A stretch of 10,676 bases of DNA from JAHEDH01 sp965364515 (lineage in GTDB: Bacteria > Actinomycetota > Acidimicrobiia > Spongiisociales > ZC4RG35). The notes beneath the pieces are model-generated. The model saw only the letters and a program-made list of their open reading frames with translations. It had not been told where the DNA came from and ran no database searches. Positions 6,801-10,676 of the stretch are shown piece after piece (positions within the stretch are counted from its first letter, which is position 1; each line of letters begins with the position of its first letter). A program made the position numbers and the translations under genes. The DNA is taken from contig CBDTXZ010000104.1 in NCBI GenBank assembly GCA_965364515.1, positions 1 to 10,676 of the forward strand, in the 5' to 3' direction.

Positions 6801-8176
6801 ATCCGACGCTCGCAGGCTTCCTCTATCTGATCGCCGCAATCGCCTTCATCCTGGGTATCAAACGGCTGGCGTCACCGGCCACCGCCCGCTCCGGTAACCA
6901 GTACGCCTCGGCCGGCATGCTGCTCGCCGTCGTGGTGACGCTCGTCGACCGTTCGATCATCGGCTACGGAGCGATCATCGCAGGCATGGTCGTAGGTGGA
7001 GGCGTCGGCGCATACCTGGCCCGATCGGTCGAGATGACCGCCATGCCGCAGTTGGTGGCGGCCTTCAACGGGTTCGGCGGCGGCTCCTCGGCGCTCGTTG
7101 CGCTGGCAGAGATGTCCAACGCAGAGACGGCGGGGCTGGCAACGCGGACGCTGGTCACCGTCGCCATCTCGATCTTCATCGGAGCTCTCACGCTCTCGGG
7201 AAGCTTCGTCGCCTTCGGGAAGCTCCAGGGAATCATCGACGGCAGATCCATCACCCTTCCCGGCCAGCGCCTGATCGATCCACTCCTGGCGGCAGCGGCT
7301 GTGGCGGCAGCAGTCGCGATCGTCGTGTTCGACGGCACTGCAGCGAGCTGGGCGATGGCCGCGATCGCCGTATTGCTCGGCATCACGAGAACACTCCCCA
7401 TCGGCGGCGCAGACATGCCGGTCGTGATCTCCTTCCTGAACTCGGCATCCGGCGTGGCTGCCGCCGCAGCCGGCTTCGTCATCGAGTCGAACGCCTTGAT
7501 CATCTCGGGCGCACTGGTCGGAGCTTCCGGGCTGATCCTCACCAACATCATGGTGAAGGCGATGAACCGGACCCTGGTGGCAGTGCTCTTCAGCGCCTTC
7601 GGCGCCACCGGTGACGCCCTGACCGGGGGCGACGACGAAGACAAGGTCGCCCGCCGCGGGACACCCGACGACATCGCCGTGACCCTCGCCTACGCCAAAC
7701 GCGTCGTGATCGTCCCCGGATACGGCCTCGCAGTCGCGCAAGCCCAGCACACGATCCGTGAGCTGGCTTCCCTGCTCGAGGGCCGGGGCGTCGAAGTCCG
7801 CTACGCGATCCACCCGGTGGCGGGCCGCATGCCCGGTCACATGAACGTGCTGCTCGCCGAAGCCGACGTTCCCTACGACCTCCTGTACGACCTCGAGGAC
7901 ATCAACCCCGACTTCCCCAACACCGACGTCGCGCTCGTGGTCGGCGCCAACGACGTCGTCAACCCGCTCGCGAGGACCGACGCTACGAGCCCCATCTACG
8001 GGATGCCGATCCTCGACGTCGACCGATCCCATCTCGTGGTGGTGGTGAAGCGCTCCCTGTCCCCCGGCTACGCCGGTATCGACAACCCGCTCTTCTACGA
8101 AGAGAACACGCTGATGCTGTTCGCGGACGCCAAGCAGGGCCTCTCGGAAGTCGTCAGTTCGATCAAAGAGCTGTGA
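6797..8176 (+). CDS. pntB: NAD(P) transhydrogenase subunit beta (membrane domain II plus NADP(H)-binding domain III)
   Basis: A 459-residue protein (E. coli PntB has 462). Residues 1-265 are hydrophobic helices; about 295-459 form dIII facing the cytosol. Conserved landmarks include IGGADMPVV (202-210, with Asp206 equivalent to E. coli Asp213), FLNSASG (213-219, with Asn215 equivalent to Asn222), PGYGLAVAQAQ (307-317), AGRMPGHMNVLLAEA (342-356), GAND (383-386) and KRS (418-420), which contacts the NADP 2'-phosphate. The E. coli channel residue His91 is Asn91 here (FNGFGGG), and residues 1-300 contain no histidine at all. The start ATG 6797 overlaps the pntAB stop by 4 nt. An in-frame extension back to 6455 would lie over pntAA and pntAB and is not credible. 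The stop overlaps the next gene's GTG by 4 nt. Confidence 0.96.
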   Translation: MNPTLAGFLYLIAAIAFILGIKRLASPATARSGNQYASAGMLLAVVVTLVDRSIIGYGAIIAGMVVGGGVGAYLARSVEMTAMPQLVAAFNGFGGGSSALVALAEMSNAETAGLATRTLVTVAISIFIGALTLSGSFVAFGKLQGIIDGRSITLPGQRLIDPLLAAAAVAAAVAIVVFDGTAASWAMAAIAVLLGITRTLPIGGADMPVVISFLNSASGVAAAAAGFVIESNALIISGALVGASGLILTNIMVKAMNRTLVAVLFSAFGATGDALTGGDDEDKVARRGTPDDIAVTLAYAKRVVIVPGYGLAVAQAQHTIRELASLLEGRGVEVRYAIHPVAGRMPGHMNVLLAEADVPYDLLYDLEDINPDFPNTDVALVVGANDVVNPLARTDATSPIYGMPILDVDRSHLVVVVKRSLSPGYAGIDNPLFYEENTLMLFADAKQGLSEVVSSIKEL

Positions 8177-8571
8177 CAGACGAGGGGGCGGCCTCCGCCG
8201 CCGACCGGCGGCGGTTCTTCCGGGAACTCGCCTCTGGAACCGCGATGGTCGGCTTCATCCTCTGGCTCACCTTCTTCGGCACGGCGGGCTTCGTCGAACT
8301 CGCCACCCTGCTCGTGGTGGTGGCGCTCCTCATCTGGTTCGCCACCGTGGATCCGGTCCGGCTCATGGATGCGCCAAACCGGCCGAGCCTGATGTTGTTC
8401 TTCCTCGGACTCGTCGGCTGTGGACTCGTGTTGACCGCGGCGTTGATCCTCGAGACCGGGACGCTGCTGCTCATCGCCGTTCTCACTCTCATCGCGCTCG
8501 GCGTCGGGCTTTCCCGAGCGCTGGCGTTTCGCTATCGACAACCACCGGAGGTCGATGATGGAGTTTCGTGA
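8173..8571 (+). CDS. Unrecognised four-helix membrane protein co-translated with pntB
   Basis: A 132-residue protein I cannot assign to a family. After a charged, probably cytoplasmic, N-terminus (RRR at 12-14), four hydrophobic segments are visible at about 22-40, 41-58, 73-93 and 96-117. These are arranged as two hairpins separated by a short loop containing DPVRLMDAPNRP (60-71). The C-terminus is short and acidic. There is no signal peptidase site, lipobox, Cys pair or His cluster, so nothing suggests haem or metal binding. The start is GTG 8173 (GTGA overlap with the pntB stop), with only a weak AAAGAG nearby, consistent with coupling. Its stop lies inside the nitroreductase start region. 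Position suggests a role with the transhydrogenase or the nitroreductase, but this is inference. Confidence 0.85.
   Translation: MTDEGAASAADRRRFFRELASGTAMVGFILWLTFFGTAGFVELATLLVVVALLIWFATVDPVRLMDAPNRPSLMLFFLGLVGCGLVLTAALILETGTLLLIAVLTLIALGVGLSRALAFRYRQPPEVDDGVS
8547..8552 (+). promoter_or_regulatory. Strong Shine-Dalgarno site deciding the nitroreductase start
   Basis: GGAGGT is the clearest ribosome binding site in the window. It lies inside the end of the preceding membrane-protein gene. Two ATGs follow, at 8555 and 8558. Spacing is 2 nt to the first and 5 nt to the second, favouring 8558. The strong site suggests the nitroreductase is translated independently and perhaps at a higher level than the genes before it. 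Confidence 0.75.
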
Positions 8572-9175
8572 CGTCGTCAAGCGCCGTCGCATGGTGAGGA
8601 ACTACACGGGCGAACCGATCGACCGCTTCGCTCTCGATCGGATCCTCGACGCCGCTCGTCGCGCACCCAGCGCGGGCAACACCCAGGGGCAGTCCTTCGT
8701 GGCGATCACGAAGCGGGAGGGCATCGAGGCGATTGCCGTTCTCGCCGGCGAGCAGGAGTACGTGTCCGACGGATTCGACCCATGGATCAGTCGGGCCGGC
8801 GCTCTCGTGGTCGTCTGTGTGTCGGAAGCGGCATACCACGAGCGCTACTCCGAGCCAGACAAGACCGACGCCGACGGAGACGAGATCGAATGGCCCATCC
8901 CGTTCTGGTGGGTCGACGCGGGCGCGGCGATGATGGCGATCCTCTACGCCGCCGTCGACGAGGGCCTGGCGGCCGGGTTCCTCGGGGTTCATTCGATCGA
9001 CGACCTCTCGGCTCGGCTCGGCATCCCCGACGAGGTGACTCCGATCGGCATCGTCACCATCGGCCACCCGGCACCCGATCGGCGATCGGGATCGCTCGCC
9101 AGGGGGCGCCGGCCGATCGAAGACGTGGTCCGCTACGAGTCCTGGGAGCGAGAGAACGACACGAGCGGCAGATAG
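8558..9175 (+). CDS. Nitroreductase-family FMN flavoprotein
   Basis: A 205-residue protein of the nitroreductase superfamily: homodimeric flavoproteins that usually bind FMN and use NAD(P)H to reduce nitro compounds, quinones or related acceptors. The N-terminal basic motif RRRMVRNYTGEPI (9-21) corresponds to the usual RRSxRxF FMN-phosphate loop. RRAPSAGNTQGQSF (34-47) is the second signature, and the helix around 119-135 with GLAAGFLG (136-143) completes the fold. The C-terminus ends in RGRRP--DVV-YE-W, common in actinobacterial members. The physiological substrate cannot be read from sequence. It overlaps the preceding gene by 14 nt and is last in the pnt operon, so NADPH made by the transhydrogenase is a natural electron source (inference). 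Its last 43 nt overlap the 3' end of the opposite-strand DUF6328 gene. Confidence 0.9.
   Translation: MEFRDVVKRRRMVRNYTGEPIDRFALDRILDAARRAPSAGNTQGQSFVAITKREGIEAIAVLAGEQEYVSDGFDPWISRAGALVVVCVSEAAYHERYSEPDKTDADGDEIEWPIPFWWVDAGAAMMAILYAAVDEGLAAGFLGVHSIDDLSARLGIPDEVTPIGIVTIGHPAPDRRSGSLARGRRPIEDVVRYESWERENDTSGR
9074..9090 (-). terminator. GC-rich perfect hairpin downstream of the DUF6328 gene; possible terminator
   Basis: CCCGATC (9074-9080) and GATCGGG (9084-9090) pair perfectly around a GGC triloop. On the minus strand the hairpin starts 42 nt after the DUF6328 stop codon, inside the nitroreductase coding region. No T-run follows in either direction. It could slow or end minus-strand transcripts arriving at the convergent junction, but its position in coding sequence means it may equally be chance codon content. 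Confidence 0.25.
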
Positions 9176-9609
9176 AACCAGGCCCACATCGCAAGCAACG
9201 CCACACCCACGACTGCGGTGATGGCCGTGGATGCCCCGAACACCACGTCGACCACGAGATGGACGGCCGCCGTGATTGCGACGAACAGCAGAACGGTTCC
9301 GCCAAGCGCCAGGTAGGCGGCGACCCGCACGTGACTCATGTGTCTTCGAGCGATACCCGTTCGAGGCACCCGGACTCGCTGGTGGACGGAGGGGGCGATC
9401 AGCAAGATCGACGAGAGCGCCGAACCGATGAAGGCGACCAAGTACGTGGTCTGCTGAGCGGACGTCAGCGACCGGATCGACGTCTGAAAGGGAATCGCCA
9501 GGAGGAATCCGAACAACACCTGGACGCCGGGAAGAGTGGTTCGAATGCCCTCCATGAGGGCGCGGAAACGCCGATCTGCGTCCGTGTCGTCGCCCGTGTC
9601 GCCTCTCAT
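9133..9609 (-). CDS. DUF6328 family four-helix membrane protein
   Basis: A 158-residue membrane protein. The stretch LPGVQVLFGFLLAIPFQ (26-42), then a Tyr-containing helix (54-73) ending in IAPS (71-74), matches the DUF6328 pattern as I know it, a family widespread in actinobacteria without a known function. Helices are at about 27-43, 54-73, 96-120 and 126-148. A basic loop (VHQRVRVPRTGIARRHMSH) lies between helices 2 and 3 and is probably cytoplasmic. The start is ATG 9609 with a good ribosome site (GGCGGAG, 4 nt before the ATG). It lies 16 nt after the DUF2007 gene, so the two are probably co-transcribed. Its stop (TAG) lies 43 nt inside the convergent nitroreductase gene. Confidence 0.85.
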   Translation of the reverse strand: MRGDTGDDTDADRRFRALMEGIRTTLPGVQVLFGFLLAIPFQTSIRSLTSAQQTTYLVAFIGSALSSILLIAPSVHQRVRVPRTGIARRHMSHVRVAAYLALGGTVLLFVAITAAVHLVVDVVFGASTAITAVVGVALLAMWAWFYLPLVSFSRSQDS

Positions 9610-9625
9610 GCGACTCCGCCCCGGG

Positions 9626-9955
9626 TCACGACAACAACATGCCCAGCGCCTGGACCAGGCCGAACGCCACGATTGCGATCATCGCCCACGCTGCGTATCT
9701 GTACAGCCGTTCGGATTCCGCCGAGGGCGGGCGCTCCGGCTCAGGAATGTGTTCCGGCAATTCGAGAACCTCGAGCGCCTGGTCGTGGTCTCGGTCGGCG
9801 ACCATCAGCCGGACGCCGCGGCTGAGGTCGAATTGGGGCTCCCATCCGCCGGCGTCGTCTGCGAGGATGTGTGCAGGAATGCCTTCGAGCTCGAGGCGAG
9901 CCTTGGCGAGTTCAGCCTCGGTTCTCGATGTGAACACGGCAACCGGGCGACTCAT
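9626..9955 (-). CDS. DUF2007-type putative signal-transducing protein with a C-terminal membrane anchor
   Basis: A 109-residue protein. Residues 3-66 form a small alpha/beta domain of the DUF2007 type: VAVFTSRTEAELAKARLELEGIPAHI, a DDAGG turn (33-37), and a strand ending VRLMVADRDHDQALEVL. This family is often annotated as a putative PII-like signal-transducing domain; its ligand is not established. A Pro/Glu-rich linker (70-82, PEPERPPSAES) leads to one hydrophobic helix at 87-108, giving a tail-anchored protein with the domain in the cytoplasm. I chose ATG 9955 (MSRPVAV), where the domain begins. An upstream TTG at 9985 would add 10 residues without a motif. It is the first gene of a two-gene unit with the DUF6328 membrane protein. 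Confidence 0.83.
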   Translation of the reverse strand: MSRPVAVFTSRTEAELAKARLELEGIPAHILADDAGGWEPQFDLSRGVRLMVADRDHDQALEVLELPEHIPEPERPPSAESERLYRYAAWAMIAIVAFGLVQALGMLLS

Positions 9956-10066
9956 GCCAGACAACCTACAAGGCCGCACCGACAAACGGCACGGAACGTG
10001 GCTTCATAAAACGCTGTTGGTGGCCGATGTAACACTCACAGCGCACCCCATACTTGACTAGCGAAG
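9956..10066. promoter_or_regulatory. Divergent promoter region between the DUF2007 and DUF5667-like genes
   Basis: This 111-nt gap must drive both flanking genes. On the minus strand, GTTACA (10033-10028) and TTTTAT (10011-10006) are 16 nt apart and each match 4 of 6 sigma-70 consensus bases, giving a leader of roughly 45 nt for the DUF2007 gene. On the plus strand, CATACT (10049-10054) is a possible -10 box for the gene at 10067, with no clear -35. A GGAAC at 9993-9997 followed 18 nt later by GTT (10016-10018) loosely resembles an ECF-sigma promoter. Since DUF5667 genes often accompany ECF sigma factors this is worth noting, but the spacing is slightly long. Confidence 0.35.
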
Positions 10067-10676
10067 ATGCAACACGACCCGATCTCAGATCTCAGACGCT
10101 ACGCAGCCGCTCTGGAGGCCCAGGTCTCCGGCGAGCGTTCGCATGAAGCCGCCCGCTCGGCACTCCATACGCCGAGCCCGGCGCGGTCGCCCCGTCGCAC
10201 GGTCGTGGCCATCGCAACGACGGTCGTGATGGGCATCTCGAATGTCGCTCTCGCCGCCGCAGCCGACCCTGCCGTCCCCGGTGACGCCCTCTACGGCGTG
10301 GATCGTGCCTACGAGCAGGTCGGGTCGATCTTCGGCTTTTCCGACGTCAACGCCGGCGAACGCGCCTTGGAATTCCTGATCCTCCAGGAACGAGGCCAAT
10401 CTGCAGAAGCGCTCGATCTGCTGTTGGAGACCCTCCCCAAGCTGTTGGAAGCTGACGATCCGCAGGAGGCCGTGCGTGAGTTCACAGAGGGGCTCGGGAA
10501 CGGCGAAGGAGTCTCGAGCGCCATTCAGGCGCTCCTGTCGGCTGCCGACGGGGTCGAAACCCGGGGCGAGGCCGTATCCGCCATTGCCCGCGATCTCGTA
10601 GACAGGCTCGGACTCGACCTACCCGATCCGGCACAGGGCGAACGGGGTGGACCAGATGTTCCCGGCTCGGCAAAGG
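10067..10676 (+). CDS. DUF5667-like membrane-associated protein, 3' end cut off by the window
   Basis: An open frame from ATG 10067 to the right edge with no stop (203 codons visible). An in-frame TGA at 10055-10057 leaves only this ATG as a usual start. Residues 1-44 are a soluble, Arg-rich N-terminus. Residues 45-66 form one hydrophobic segment ending ALAAAA, either a signal anchor or a cleavable signal. PGDALYGVDRAYEQV (71-85) is the recognisable part: actinobacterial DUF5667 proteins carry a similar P-x-x-x-LY-x-[VL]-[KD]-R segment just after their membrane helix, often downstream of ECF sigma factors. The rest (95-180) is rich in Ala, Leu and Glu and is probably helical. After about 185 it becomes Pro/Gly-rich, as before a low-complexity tail. 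Function unknown; a role at the cell surface or in anti-sigma-like signalling is inference. Confidence 0.75.
   Translation, partial: MQHDPISDLRRYAAALEAQVSGERSHEAARSALHTPSPARSPRRTVVAIATTVVMGISNVALAAAADPAVPGDALYGVDRAYEQVGSIFGFSDVNAGERALEFLILQERGQSAEALDLLLETLPKLLEADDPQEAVREFTEGLGNGEGVSSAIQALLSAADGVETRGEAVSAIARDLVDRLGLDLPDPAQGERGGPDVPGSAK

Noticed and set aside
6872..8032. 386-codon minus-strand frame opposite pntB
   Set aside because: PntB is certain from its motifs; the antisense product is Asp/Gly/His/Arg-rich, a mirror of the codon pattern.

Overview
The window is a GC-rich bacterial chromosome segment with tightly packed genes, GTG as well as ATG starts, few strong Shine-Dalgarno sites and several 4-nt start/stop overlaps. 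A tricorn protease homologue, a DUF6328 membrane protein and a DUF5667-like protein together suggest an actinobacterium, possibly from the Acidimicrobiia. That placement is inferred from gene content, not from a marker gene.

Layout. (1) Positions 1-135 hold a 17-bp minisatellite running in from the left edge, clean at the edge and decaying toward the first gene. (2) A minus-strand cluster (5299 down to 160) reads, in transcription order: a universal-stress (USP) plus tandem-CBS protein, a membrane-anchored alpha/beta hydrolase, and a full-length tricorn protease. The gaps are 45 and 43 nt, so it is a plausible operon. The hydrolase has Gly where the nucleophilic Ser should be, although its Asp and His are present. 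(3) A divergent plus-strand operon (5391-9175) encodes the three-subunit proton-translocating NAD(P) transhydrogenase (pntAA, pntAB, pntB), then an unrecognised four-helix membrane protein and a nitroreductase-family flavoprotein. All junctions are 3-nt gaps or short overlaps. (4) A minus-strand pair (9955 down to 9133) encodes a tail-anchored DUF2007 protein and a DUF6328 four-helix membrane protein; the latter overlaps the nitroreductase tail-to-tail by 43 nt. (5) From 10067 a plus-strand gene with a DUF5667-like N-terminus runs off the right edge with no stop codon.

How the genes work together (inference). The pnt operon couples the proton gradient to NADPH formation, and the co-translated nitroreductase is a candidate NAD(P)H consumer. 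The 4-TM protein between them is an orphan whose position suggests a membrane role linked to the transhydrogenase. The divergent USP/CBS protein carries adenine-nucleotide-sensing folds and could link energy state to the tricorn cluster.

The points most worth a second look are the transhydrogenase membrane domain, which lacks both alternative proton-channel histidines; the Ser-less hydrolase beside tricorn; the pnt-linked 4-TM orphan; and the edge minisatellite. I see no CRISPR array, insertion sequence, phage gene, tRNA, rRNA or clear defence system.
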